This document shows, piece by piece, positions 1 to 8,006 of a stretch of DNA of 64,000 nt; the stretch's first letter is position 1; each line of letters opens with the position of its first letter. The stretch spans positions 33,946-97,945 of the forward strand of contig NZ_JASLER010000040.1 of NCBI RefSeq assembly GCF_030151085.1. Reading direction: 5' to 3'. Below the pieces are notes generated by a model, which was not told the origin of the DNA, did not search any database, and worked only from the letters and a program-made list of their open reading frames with translations. Made by a program: the position numbers and the translations under genes. Source of the DNA: Bacteroides sp. GTDB taxonomy: Bacteria; Bacteroidota; Bacteroidia; Bacteroidales; Bacteroidaceae.

Positions 1-466
1 TCTGCTTTAACCAGTCTGCCTCGACTACATTGTGTTTCACCCATTCTTTCCTTAGCTCCGATGCACATGCCTGAAAAGTATTTTCTTCCAATTGTTGGGG
101 TATATCACTCTTCACCTGCCAGATGTATATCAACTTATCGTGCCCGACAACTGTAATTTGCTTGCCCGGTGCTACCCACACATCCTGCCAGATACTTGGA
201 AATCCTTTATTGTCTGAAATAAGCAGGAACTTCTTCGTTTGAGAAATTGTATCACTGAACGCAAACGTACCATTGAAAATAGTGTCTTGAAACACCAATT
301 CAAGGAGCTGCCCGTTTTCACGGAACAAACATATTCCTGTACTATCGGGTACGTTCATAAGTTGCCCAGTTATCAAGAACTTGTCAGAAGCAACACTACT
401 GACTTGTGACTGACTGTAATGTATACTACATGTCACAGCAAGTAAAAAGAGTAAAACCTTCTTCAT
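1..466 (-). CDS. DUF4369-like envelope protein, N-terminal part (gene runs off the window)
   Basis: Reading the minus strand from the ATG at 464-466 gives an uninterrupted frame to the window edge. It starts with a signal peptide (MKKVLLFLLAVTCS) and continues with FLITGQLMNVPDSTGICLF and a 'WVAPGKQITVVGHD' stretch. This pattern resembles the DUF4369 domain found at the N-terminus of Bacteroidetes TlpA/thioredoxin-like disulfide proteins; the thioredoxin part, if present, lies outside the window. The protein is probably exported to the periplasm or envelope. The start lies 4 nt after the stop of the DUF2007 gene, so the two are probably co-transcribed. The family call is by resemblance only. 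Confidence 0.6.
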   Translation of the reverse strand, partial: MKKVLLFLLAVTCSIHYSQSQVSSVASDKFLITGQLMNVPDSTGICLFRENGQLLELVFQDTIFNGTFAFSDTISQTKKFLLISDNKGFPSIWQDVWVAPGKQITVVGHDKLIYIWQVKSDIPQQLEENTFQACASELRKEWVKHNVVEADWLKQ

Positions 467-470
467 ATTG

Positions 471-902
471 TTATTCTTTATCTAAATCTTCCTCCGGCCG
501 GGCAACTGGCTTCTCAAAATGAGCACCACACTTCTTGCAAACATATTCCCAATGCTCAGTGCCCGGAGGTGTAGCAGTCAACATAGAAAGTATGGTAGCC
601 ATGATAGCCCGTATCCGATGTTGTTTTCTTAATACGAATTTGATATCCGAAGCTCCACAGTAAGGACAATATTTCAATTGTTCGGGAATCATCTGATTGC
701 ATTCCAACAGATCGACGGCGCTATCGTAATCTTTTTCGTATACAAGAACGTCTACTCCTGTAATATCGCTGGAATATCCACGCATGACAGTGGACATATT
801 TTCATTATGAAGCAAGGAGGCGATGCCTTCATTCTCTAATGCTCCTTGAATGATATGTGCCTGAGCAGCGTCAGGACAAGTAATCAACCTTACTGTTTTC
901 AT
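471..902 (-). CDS. DUF2007 domain protein with C-terminal zinc ribbon
   Basis: A 143-residue soluble protein. The N-terminal ~70 residues (MKTVRLITCPDAAQAHIIQG, then VDVLVYEKDYDSAVDLL) match the DUF2007 'putative signal transducing protein' fold, a small ferredoxin-like domain. The C-terminal half carries two Cys pairs, CPYCG near residue 79 and CKKCG near residue 122, which would bind zinc. No catalytic residues are evident. It lies between lpdA (39 nt upstream on the same strand) and the DUF4369-like gene (4 nt downstream), so a small operon with lpdA is possible. The biochemical role is unknown. Confidence 0.75.
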   Translation of the reverse strand: MKTVRLITCPDAAQAHIIQGALENEGIASLLHNENMSTVMRGYSSDITGVDVLVYEKDYDSAVDLLECNQMIPEQLKYCPYCGASDIKFVLRKQHRIRAIMATILSMLTATPPGTEHWEYVCKKCGAHFEKPVARPEEDLDKE

Positions 903-941
903 TCTTGGTTATCAAATAGTATTTGTTGTATTGTAATCCTG

Positions 942-2288
942 TTATAACACTTCTTTGAATATCTCCCCTACCGTAGGATGTGGAAATACGATCTTCTTCC
1001 ACTCTTCCGCCGTCAGTTTCAGTTCAATGGCCATACCTGCCAGAGTGATGATTTCAGAAGCAGGATTACCCAAGACGTGAGCACCCAATACAGTATCATC
1101 TTCGGCCAACAATACTTTGCAGACACCGTTTACACCTTCGTTTTCGGCTACAAAGCGACCGGAATAGGCCATCGGAAGCTGAACGGCACGATAGGCTATG
1201 TTCTTCTTTTGAAGAGACTCTTCCGTCTCACCCACACCGGCTATTTCGGGATTGGTATATACAACACCGGGGATGGCACGATAACTCATAGCATCGTTCT
1301 TTCCAAGGATAGAACGCACCGCTACTTCGGCTTCACGAACGGCAGTATGTGCTAATAGAGAGAATCCGGTAAGGTCGCCACAAGCATATACTCCCTTCTC
1401 GGAAGTCTGCATTTGCTCGCCGACGATGATGTTTCCTCGCTCCGTCTTAGCCAAGTTGAGGTTTTCGAGGCCAAAGCCTTTCGATACAGGACGACGTCCT
1501 ACACTCATCAGGAGTTTGTCGGCTACCACAGAACCGGAACCGTCAGCGTTTTCGTAATTCACTTGAATAAGAGAGTTATCAGCCTCAGCCAATGAAACGA
1601 CTTTGGTACTCAGCATAAACTTAATTCCTCTCTTTGCGTACTCAGCACGAAGCATGGCGGAAAGTTCCTTGTCCATACCGCCAAGGATTTCATCGAGCAT
1701 CTCGATTACCGTTACCTGCACACCGAGGCTATTGAAGAACGAAGCAAACTCCATGCCGATAACCCCACCACCAATGATGGCAAGCGAAGCGGGAAGTTCT
1801 TTATTATCTAACGCGTCGCGATGCGTCCAGTAAGGCACTGTATCTACTCCGGGAATAGGAGGAACAAAAGTTTCCGAACCCGTACAAAGTAGCAGGTTCT
1901 CGCATTCGTATGTTTCTTCACCACATTGCACATGATTCTTGTCGATTATAGTTGCCGCACCAGTTACGATATTTACGCCATGAGCAGTTAGTTTGCCTTT
2001 TACACCGAGCACCAGTTTGCGCACAACCTTCTGTTTACGGGCAATGATCTTAGGCAGATCGAACGAAACTTCGGGTACGTTCACCGCATATTTGGAGGCA
2101 TGACGTGCTCCGTCGTAGGTCTTAGCCGAATACAATAAAGTCTTAGTAGGAATACAGCCTTCGTTCAGACATACTCCACCAAGACTTTGTTTCTCAAAAA
2201 GTACAACACTCAGACCGGCTTTCCCGGCAACTTCGGCAGCAGTATATCCCGCAGGACCTCCACCGATAATGGCAACTTGGTATTTCAT
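942..2288 (-). CDS. lpdA: Dihydrolipoyl dehydrogenase (E3)
   Basis: FAD-dependent disulfide oxidoreductase of 448 residues that reoxidises the dihydrolipoyl group of 2-oxoacid dehydrogenases or the glycine cleavage system and passes electrons to NAD+. Visible motifs are the N-terminal FAD-binding GGGPAG (residues 9-14), the redox-active disulfide GGVCLNEGC (Cys40 and Cys45), a second GGGVIG nucleotide-binding motif, and the C-terminal FPHPTVGEIF motif holding the catalytic His-Glu pair. The ATG at 2288 is chosen because the conserved Rossmann strand starts there and because a promoter box lies at 2327-2334, inside the longer open frame that reaches 2417. No E1/E2 genes are adjacent, so this is a stand-alone E3. 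Confidence 0.93.
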   Translation of the reverse strand: MKYQVAIIGGGPAGYTAAEVAGKAGLSVVLFEKQSLGGVCLNEGCIPTKTLLYSAKTYDGARHASKYAVNVPEVSFDLPKIIARKQKVVRKLVLGVKGKLTAHGVNIVTGAATIIDKNHVQCGEETYECENLLLCTGSETFVPPIPGVDTVPYWTHRDALDNKELPASLAIIGGGVIGMEFASFFNSLGVQVTVIEMLDEILGGMDKELSAMLRAEYAKRGIKFMLSTKVVSLAEADNSLIQVNYENADGSGSVVADKLLMSVGRRPVSKGFGLENLNLAKTERGNIIVGEQMQTSEKGVYACGDLTGFSLLAHTAVREAEVAVRSILGKNDAMSYRAIPGVVYTNPEIAGVGETEESLQKKNIAYRAVQLPMAYSGRFVAENEGVNGVCKVLLAEDDTVLGAHVLGNPASEIITLAGMAIELKLTAEEWKKIVFPHPTVGEIFKEVL

Positions 2289-2326
2289 GACAGATTTGTT
2301 ATTAAGATTAATCTTGGGAATTTGTA

Positions 2327-2358
2327 CAAATGTAAAGCTTTCCCGGGTGTTACCCAAA
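2327..2358 (-). promoter_or_regulatory. Promoter of lpdA
   Basis: Read on the minus strand, TACATTTG (2334-2327) matches the Bacteroides -7 box TAnnTTTG. A TTTG (2358-2355) lies 20 nt upstream as the -33 element. The box overlaps a 12-bp palindrome ATTTGTACAAAT (2320-2331), which might be an operator. Transcription would begin around 2320, roughly 30 nt before the lpdA start. Confidence 0.65.
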
Positions 2359-2400
2359 AAATCCATAAAAAGAATAGCATTGCTCAGCGAACAACTTAAG

Positions 2401-2508
2401 GATACTACCGGTTTCACTTATCAGCGCTATTTCAGTACCCTCTTCAAACAGACAACAGCAGTCAGTCCTACTGAATATAGAAAAGAGAAGAAATCACAGC
2501 CTCAATAG
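2401..2508 (+). pseudogene. 3' remnant of an AraC-family regulator
   Basis: The plus-strand frame ending at 2508 reads GFTYQRYFSTLFKQ, then SPTEYRKEKK and a stop. This is the characteristic second helix-turn-helix end of AraC/XylS regulators (G-F-x-x-x-x-Y-F-x-x-x-F-K, then P-x-x-Y-R). The frame upstream (2269-2400) does not resemble the rest of such a protein, and it runs through the lpdA promoter and start. Only the last ~35 codons of the gene therefore appear to survive. The sequence is too short for certainty, but the match to the motif end is good. Confidence 0.5.
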
Positions 2509-2622
2509 AACTTCTCACCTTTACTATATTTAAGAAAACAATGTGATAATGTTTAAATTTAATCAAACTCTCTCTTTTATGGTTCACCCACGTCAGAGTA
2601 GCTTCTGAGTAAGTAGTTTCTT

Positions 2623-2699
2623 CGGCACCGAGGAAGGAGGGGTTCGACACCGGGGAACCCCTTGCTCGACACCGAGGAACAAGACCTTCCTCGGTGCCG
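2623..2699. repeat. 22-bp-period repeat with terminal inverted copy
   Basis: The core CGRCACCGRGGAA occurs at 2623, 2645 and 2667, exactly 22 bp apart, and then inverted at 2687-2699. The first and last copies are perfectly complementary over 15 bp (2623-2637 against 2685-2699). Nested inside is AGGGGTTC (2638-2645) with GAACCCCT (2655-2662). Transcripts would fold into strong hairpins. No coding gene covers this stretch (about 2510-2860), which is otherwise AT-rich and unremarkable. Confidence 0.7.
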
Positions 2700-2866
2700 G
2701 AAAATCAAGGATGAGCATAGCTTATTAGAATGTAACGTATTCACACTATTTCTTAATATCGAATTCCGGATAAGTAAGTTGATAGCTTCATCATTCATTT
2801 AACAAGTTCATCAAAAGAACCCTCAAATTTATCCTCATAAACAAAGAAGAGTAAATCTTTAATAAT

Positions 2867-2874
2867 TATCTTTG
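2867..2874 (+). promoter_or_regulatory. Promoter -7 box for the 2933 lipoprotein gene
   Basis: TATCTTTG matches the Bacteroides -7 consensus TAnnTTTG and is followed by GC. It lies 58 nt upstream of the ATG at 2933. No convincing -33 TTTG is visible at the usual spacing. Confidence 0.5.
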
Positions 2875-2932
2875 CCGTGCAGCATTTATGCAAGAAATGC
2901 ATCCAATAGACAAGAACTAAACTATAACCAAC

Positions 2933-3880
2933 ATGAAAACAGCTAAGTATATCCGGCTATTTCTACTATTTACTCTCATTTTCTGCTGCTTGACGGCCTG
3001 TGAAAAAGATGATGAAACATTATCACCCCTCAAAGAAGTTACCCTCGAAGGAGAAGCTTCTTCAATAGACATCAATATAAGCCGTAGCAACTGGTACATT
3101 GCCTCAATAGCTACCATTGAAGGTTGGCCGGTATATGACGAGAATAATCACCCCCTGTACCTCGCCGACTTAGGAAGTCTGCGCTTTAATTGGGGAAGCA
3201 TTATCCGCGACCGCAAAGACTTACTGACCGTGAAACTAAATGACAACTTTGATAAAGAGGATCGTGTGTTTATTATCAATCTCAAGACCCAATCAGGATT
3301 ATATACCGAGTCCATCACCATCCGGCAGAAACAATGCCAAAGTTTTTATCAGATTGAATCCATAGCCTATACATTGGAAGAAGGCGACGGAATAAAAGAA
3401 GCCGCCATAAGACCTTGGGGAATCACTTGGATAAATAAAAATATCGCCCCGGGAGAAATTACTTCAATAACTTTCTATCCTATTCACTTTGCTAATGTGG
3501 AATACCGCTTCGAATACAATCCTGATGAATTCAGCAAGGACTGGATAAACTCCGAAGGAGATAACCGCTCTGTAGATATGCCCAAAGATATCAAAGATGG
3601 AAAAATTATCTTTGAACCTGAGAAGAAAAAGTTCACCGATAACAGCACGTATTTCTACGAAGAGATGGGCAAAGCCTACGAAAGAAAACTAGTAGGTTGG
3701 AAACGAAACAGATACTTTGCCGATCTTTATTATAAACAACTTCAAGTGACTTACACTCTCACTTTGTCGAGACCGGGTAAGGAAACCGTGAATATTATCA
3801 AAGGAAAACTGATAAAGGAATATCCCTACGACAGCTCGATTGTCTTTCACGAGATCAACGATTTGGAAGAAGGCGATTAA
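2933..3880 (+). CDS. Lipoprotein of unknown function with BACON-like N-terminal region
   Basis: A 315-residue protein with a type II signal peptide and lipobox LTAC (Cys23), so it should be anchored in the membrane and probably exported to the surface. Residues ~35-135 end in a VFIINLKTQSGLYTESITIRQKQ-type strand pattern typical of the BACON/Ig-like domains common at the N-terminus of Bacteroides surface lipoproteins; this is a weak similarity. The rest (140-315) has no motif I recognise. Its 3' end overlaps the 3' end of the convergent DUF4907 gene by 26 bp. It has its own promoter box at 2867. Confidence 0.65.
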   Translation: MKTAKYIRLFLLFTLIFCCLTACEKDDETLSPLKEVTLEGEASSIDINISRSNWYIASIATIEGWPVYDENNHPLYLADLGSLRFNWGSIIRDRKDLLTVKLNDNFDKEDRVFIINLKTQSGLYTESITIRQKQCQSFYQIESIAYTLEEGDGIKEAAIRPWGITWINKNIAPGEITSITFYPIHFANVEYRFEYNPDEFSKDWINSEGDNRSVDMPKDIKDGKIIFEPEKKKFTDNSTYFYEEMGKAYERKLVGWKRNRYFADLYYKQLQVTYTLTLSRPGKETVNIIKGKLIKEYPYDSSIVFHEINDLEEGD

Positions 3881-4181
3881 CTTCTTCTTTGCTCAATGTA
3901 GGTGGTTCACCATCAAACAACTTTTTGCATACAAGTTTGCCTGTATTCAAGGCATCCTCTTTTGTGCTGAAAGGTTTTCGCCCCCTTACAGCAGGTATAT
4001 AAGGCTGATATATCAACGTATCATTTCCGCAGAACACCAGATAGCCATAGCCACCTTCTACCTCCACCACCCGGCACTTCAACTCATCGCTGCCGGACGA
4101 GCAACCCGAACAGGAAAAAAGGCATGCCGCCAACATGGACGACACACCTATCATAATAAACAAATGCTTCAATTTAATCAT
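3855..4181 (-). CDS. DUF4907 domain lipoprotein
   Basis: A small exported protein of 108 residues. After a hydrophobic leader it has a run of cysteines (AACLFSCSGC), so the lipidation site is probably the first of these. The body contains GGYGYLVFCGNDTLIYQPYI, then PFSTKEDALNTGKLV, which is the DUF4907 signature. It follows the Kelch lipoprotein gene by 16 nt on the same strand, so the two form an operon. No enzymatic residues are evident; given its location and size it may be a periplasmic or surface accessory of the Kelch protein (inference). Confidence 0.75.
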   Translation of the reverse strand: MIKLKHLFIMIGVSSMLAACLFSCSGCSSGSDELKCRVVEVEGGYGYLVFCGNDTLIYQPYIPAVRGRKPFSTKEDALNTGKLVCKKLFDGEPPTLSKEEVNRLLPNR

Positions 4182-4197
4182 TTCTCTTCAAGACACA

Positions 4198-5277
4198 TTA
4201 GTCAACATCTTCTTCTTCATCGGGTAGAAGTTCGTATATATCATCAAAGAAACTGGAACTTGTACTTCCCGATGACCCCGTCAGTATAAAGCCACGCTGA
4301 CCATTGCTGAACGAAACGGCACCTTCGCGCGAAGAAGTCCCGGCAGGATAATTATGCACGGTAGTAAGCGGAGTAAAGTCATCGTCAGAATCACCATACC
4401 ACAAATCCTGGTCAGGATCATATTTCCAATAATCACTGGTCACTCCACTACGGGTTCCGGTAGCTATATAACCATATCCGTTAATGGAAAAAGATACAGC
4501 ACTATAGCGGGTAATGGCATAGTCATCGTCATAATCATTGTCGGAGTCGGTATTGGCAATGTCCCTCAGCTGGGTCCAGGTGTTACCATCAAATTTCCAG
4601 AAATCCACCGGACTGCTACCTCCACCCTTGTTCTGCCCACAGCAAATGTAAGCTACATCATTGATGACAAAGGCTGTACCGTCACGACGCTTCTCACCTC
4701 CGAAACCATATACAATTTCCCACTGCTTCCCTTCGGCAGCATTAGGATTGAAACGATAGAAGTCTAGCATACTACCAATGGTATCTTCATTATATCCCGT
4801 ACCCACATATCCATAACCGCCTATGCTGAATGCTAATGCACCATCACGTGCGCCTCCGCCGAAATCGTCTTTCCGTACCCAACTATTTGTAGCAGGAGTA
4901 TACTCCCATGTATCAGCCATATAATCGGAGTATGTCCCGTCTTTCCTTGAACCCGTAGTGATGTAACCTTTCCCATTCAAAGCAAATGCAGTACCGTATT
5001 TGCGACCTTCAACAGGCATAGTTTCGCATTGTGTCCAAACGCCGGTATCCATATTATACTCCCAAAGATCATTCAGATAATCCTTGTTGCCTCCACGGAA
5101 TCCACAACACAGATAACCTTTATTGTCAATGGTGAAACTACAAGCATAGGCACGTGCATAGCCGTTATAACTTGTTTTCTTTATCCACTGCCCCTGTGTG
5201 TATTCATCGTCTTCCGTACAACTGCCGGTCAGGCACAAAGTAGCCAGCAGCATCAATCCCAATAATAGTCGATTCAT
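4198..5277 (-). CDS. Kelch-repeat lipoprotein
   Basis: A 359-residue lipoprotein (lipobox LTGSC, Cys20) built of about six Kelch beta-propeller blades. Each blade has a GYxxxG or GKGYITTG strand, a diglycine-like turn and a W-x-Y strand (for example GKGYITTGS, IGGYGYVGTGY, INGYGYIATGT, each followed by DxWKYDP/DTWEY). This makes a beta-propeller that binds ligands or proteins at the cell surface. Acidic stretches (NTDSDNDYDDDY and the C-terminal EEEDVD) are notable. It is the first gene of a minus-strand operon with DUF4907 and is divergent from the DUF4270 and beta-barrel genes. It lacks the residues of galactose oxidase, so an enzyme role is not supported. Confidence 0.85.
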   Translation of the reverse strand: MNRLLLGLMLLATLCLTGSCTEDDEYTQGQWIKKTSYNGYARAYACSFTIDNKGYLCCGFRGGNKDYLNDLWEYNMDTGVWTQCETMPVEGRKYGTAFALNGKGYITTGSRKDGTYSDYMADTWEYTPATNSWVRKDDFGGGARDGALAFSIGGYGYVGTGYNEDTIGSMLDFYRFNPNAAEGKQWEIVYGFGGEKRRDGTAFVINDVAYICCGQNKGGGSSPVDFWKFDGNTWTQLRDIANTDSDNDYDDDYAITRYSAVSFSINGYGYIATGTRSGVTSDYWKYDPDQDLWYGDSDDDFTPLTTVHNYPAGTSSREGAVSFSNGQRGFILTGSSGSTSSSFFDDIYELLPDEEEDVD

Positions 5278-5343
5278 TTTTCTTTAAACTTATATTGATT
5301 ACTATGTTTTGGTGGCGAAAGTAAGCCTCAGAAATCATACTCA

Positions 5344-5392
5344 CAAAAATAACCGACTAATAGCCCTAAATACCCGTTAAACGCCTTTAACG
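5344..5392 (-). promoter_or_regulatory. Kelch promoter and palindromic operator in the divergent region
   Basis: On the minus strand TATTTTTG (5351-5344) is a -7 box, about 67 nt upstream of the Kelch start. Next to it, at 5375-5392, is a perfect 7-bp inverted repeat (CGTTAAA, 4-nt gap, TTTAACG) placed between the two divergent genes. It is positioned where a regulator could control both directions. On the plus strand TTCCTTTG (5444-5451) is a near-match -7 box for the DUF4270 gene. Confidence 0.45.
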
Positions 5393-5479
5393 ATAAAACC
5401 TGCCTGATCGCCGATTTTAATAGGCTGATAGGAAAGTTTAGTTTTCCTTTGCCGCCATCATTTAAACGAAGAATTAAGA

Positions 5480-6796
5480 ATGAGAAAATTACTGTATAGT
5501 TTAGTTACATTAATCATCGTCCTCTGCGCTTGTCAGGATGATAACTCCCAGCTTGGAAAAAGCCTGATGAGTAGTTCTTTCTATAATGTATTTGCAGACA
5601 CCTGTTCGGTAGATATAAGCACCATCTTACTGGATTCCATCGAGACTCAAGGAGACAGTATCTGCCAGTTGGGGCATTACAAAGACGGTTCATGGGGCGA
5701 AGTTTCAGCTGCTTATTATGCCGAATATTCCAAAAACAGCTTCACTCCCAGTACGGATTGTAGCTATACGCTGGACTCGCTTGTATTACGGCTGATACCT
5801 TCGGGACACTTCTGGGGAGATACGTTGACGCAGCAACGCATCACAGTTTACCGCCTGAAATATCCTATTGTACTGGATAATGACGACAAACTCTACACCA
5901 CCACTACCCTCCAAAGAGAAAACATACCGCTCTTCAGTTTCACTTTCACGCCACACCCCGGTCGGAAAAAGGAAATAGAAGTGCGCCTTCCCGACGAGAT
6001 GGGTCAGAAATGGTTGGACGATCTCCTTGTACGCGACGATTACTTTGATACTCAGGAGAAATTCAAAAAGAAGTTCCCCGGATTGGTCTTCGTACCCGAA
6101 ACCAGCGGACAGTGCATCACCGGATTCTTGGTGAACGATTCCGCCATGAGCCTCAATTTACACTATCACGAAGTGAGTAACCAGCGGGTGGAACAAACAC
6201 TGACTTTCAGCGTAAATACCGAATATACCTATACCGGTTTACAGTACGACCGCACCGGTACGCCTCTCGCCTCATTGCAAAGCGGAATAGAGAATCTCAT
6301 TCATTCGGGCGATATGGACCATCGTGCCTATATGCAGGGACTAACCGGTTTTTACAATCAACTTGAATTTCCTTTTCTGAACGATTTGCAGAATGCCGGA
6401 AAAATCGTCTCCATTGAAACTGCCACCCTTTACCTCTATCCCTTGGCTAAGAGTTACAACTCGGTGAGCCAGCTACCCGAAGATATCCGCCTTTACATCA
6501 CTAACGAAAACAATGTCCTCGAAGACTATATATATGGTAGCGACGGAGTAACCGTACAGACCGGCAACCTCACCATAGACGAAATGTATGGCAAAGAGAC
6601 CTACTACTCCTTCGACCTCACTGAATTCATCCGGAATAACTTCGGTACCTGGGGCATGAAACGGCAGAAACTACTCATGAGTTTGACCGACGAGGAGAGC
6701 GCAACCACCTTCAAGCAGGTAATATTCACCAATGACCCTAACCTGGACAGACAATGCAGACTAGACGTAAGATTTAAAATATACAACGAGCAATGA
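5480..6796 (+). CDS. DUF4270 domain lipoprotein
   Basis: A 438-residue lipoprotein with lipobox LCAC (Cys18). The body matches DUF4270: an early stretch 'VDISTILLDSIETQGDSICQ', then GHYKDGSWGEVSAAYYAEYS, and later ATLYLYPLAKSY with regularly spaced beta strands. DUF4270 proteins are secreted, beta-rich proteins of unknown activity in Bacteroidetes. The stop overlaps the start of the next gene by 4 nt (ATGA at 6793-6796), so the two are translationally coupled. The partner is an outer-membrane-barrel-like protein. Confidence 0.85.
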   Translation: MRKLLYSLVTLIIVLCACQDDNSQLGKSLMSSSFYNVFADTCSVDISTILLDSIETQGDSICQLGHYKDGSWGEVSAAYYAEYSKNSFTPSTDCSYTLDSLVLRLIPSGHFWGDTLTQQRITVYRLKYPIVLDNDDKLYTTTTLQRENIPLFSFTFTPHPGRKKEIEVRLPDEMGQKWLDDLLVRDDYFDTQEKFKKKFPGLVFVPETSGQCITGFLVNDSAMSLNLHYHEVSNQRVEQTLTFSVNTEYTYTGLQYDRTGTPLASLQSGIENLIHSGDMDHRAYMQGLTGFYNQLEFPFLNDLQNAGKIVSIETATLYLYPLAKSYNSVSQLPEDIRLYITNENNVLEDYIYGSDGVTVQTGNLTIDEMYGKETYYSFDLTEFIRNNFGTWGMKRQKLLMSLTDEESATTFKQVIFTNDPNLDRQCRLDVRFKIYNEQ

Positions 6797-8004
6797 AACA
6801 TTATAAGCGGATTCCCTTACTACTGTGCAGCCTCTGCACGGCAAGCCTTTCTATCACAGCCCAGAATACCACCAACCTGCCCACATCTATGTACGGATTG
6901 GGTGAACTTAGTACCAGTGACGGCGGACGCTATGCAGGCATGGGCAACATAGGTATCGCATTAAACCGTCCCGGATTCCAGAATACCCTGAACCCGGCAG
7001 CCATCACTCGAATGGATACTACTTGCTTCACATTCGATGTGGGTGTATCTGCCTCTTATGCCCGCTATTCTTTTTTGAGCGAACATAGTTCCAACTTCAC
7101 AGGTAACCCCAACCGTATCAGCATGGGATTCCGGATACTTCCGCGTTGGTATGCTCTTGTGGGAGTAGCCCCCTACAGCAGCGTAGGCTATGTCATACAG
7201 ACCGAAGAAGAGATAGAAGGTTCACCCGGCAGTTACACTTACTCTTTATTCGAAGGGACGGGCGGACTTTATCGTTGTTACATCACCAACGCTTTCGCAC
7301 TGACCCGGCAGTTATCTTTAGGAGTGAACCTAGGCATAATAACAGGTACGGTAAAACAAAGCGAAACACAGGAAAAGGCCCTCGTAGAGTACGAATCCAG
7401 TAAACGGGCTTTCTATGCCGACTTCGGACTACATTATGAATTCAACACCGCCGGTAGACAACGGTGGGCGGCAGGAGTAGTGTTTGCCCCCTCAATCCAA
7501 ATCAGCCATGACAATACGCTGACCTATACCAATTCCTCTACCAGCGAGGATCTCGACAAAAGTTATCACAGTCGTACGCAATACCTACCTATGCACATGG
7601 GTACCGGTCTCTCCATGACTACAGCACGTTGGGTACTCTCTGCCGATTATAATTACCTGGATTGGAGCCGCAACACGTCGTCCTATACTTCAATGAAGTA
7701 TCAAAATCAGCATAAACTTAATTTAGGAGGTATATATACCACTAACACACGCCTCCCACGTTCTACAGAATTAATGGGAGGGGTAGGTTATAGTGATTCT
7801 TATATTATGTTGAAAGGTGGAAAGATGCAATATCTAGAAGCCAGTGCAGGTGTTAGTTTTCCCATCCGGTACTCTTACTTATCTTTGGGTGCTACCTGGC
7901 GGAAACAGTTAAATTCACGTAGTAATATGATGCAGGAAAGCCGGTGGAGCGTGAATTTGAACCTTACATTCGGAGAAAGACTTTCACGCTCCAAACTTCG
8001 ATAA
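6793..8004 (+). CDS. Outer-membrane beta-barrel-like protein
   Basis: A 403-residue protein with a cleavable signal peptide (ends SITAQ). It begins with STSDGGRYAGMGNIGIALNR, then NTLNPAAI, which resembles the start of FadL/PorV-type barrels ('GxAxxGmGgAxxA', NPA). This is followed by alternating aromatic beta strands through to a C-terminal strand (WSVNLNLTFGE), as in outer membrane proteins. It is translationally coupled to the DUF4270 lipoprotein. A role as membrane partner or transporter for that lipoprotein is inference. It ends 2 nt before the convergent LytTR gene. Confidence 0.65.
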   Translation: MKHYKRIPLLLCSLCTASLSITAQNTTNLPTSMYGLGELSTSDGGRYAGMGNIGIALNRPGFQNTLNPAAITRMDTTCFTFDVGVSASYARYSFLSEHSSNFTGNPNRISMGFRILPRWYALVGVAPYSSVGYVIQTEEEIEGSPGSYTYSLFEGTGGLYRCYITNAFALTRQLSLGVNLGIITGTVKQSETQEKALVEYESSKRAFYADFGLHYEFNTAGRQRWAAGVVFAPSIQISHDNTLTYTNSSTSEDLDKSYHSRTQYLPMHMGTGLSMTTARWVLSADYNYLDWSRNTSSYTSMKYQNQHKLNLGGIYTTNTRLPRSTELMGGVGYSDSYIMLKGGKMQYLEASAGVSFPIRYSYLSLGATWRKQLNSRSNMMQESRWSVNLNLTFGERLSRSKLR

Positions 8005-8006
8005 TG

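Noticed and set aside
942..2417. Longer start for dihydrolipoyl dehydrogenase (491 residues)
   Set aside because: The extra 43 residues do not match the family, and the -7 box at 2327-2334 lies inside them, so transcription begins downstream of that start.
4198..5277. Galactose oxidase or sialate mutarotase call for the Kelch protein
   Set aside because: Only the propeller repeats are visible; no copper ligands or mutarotase-specific residues could be identified.
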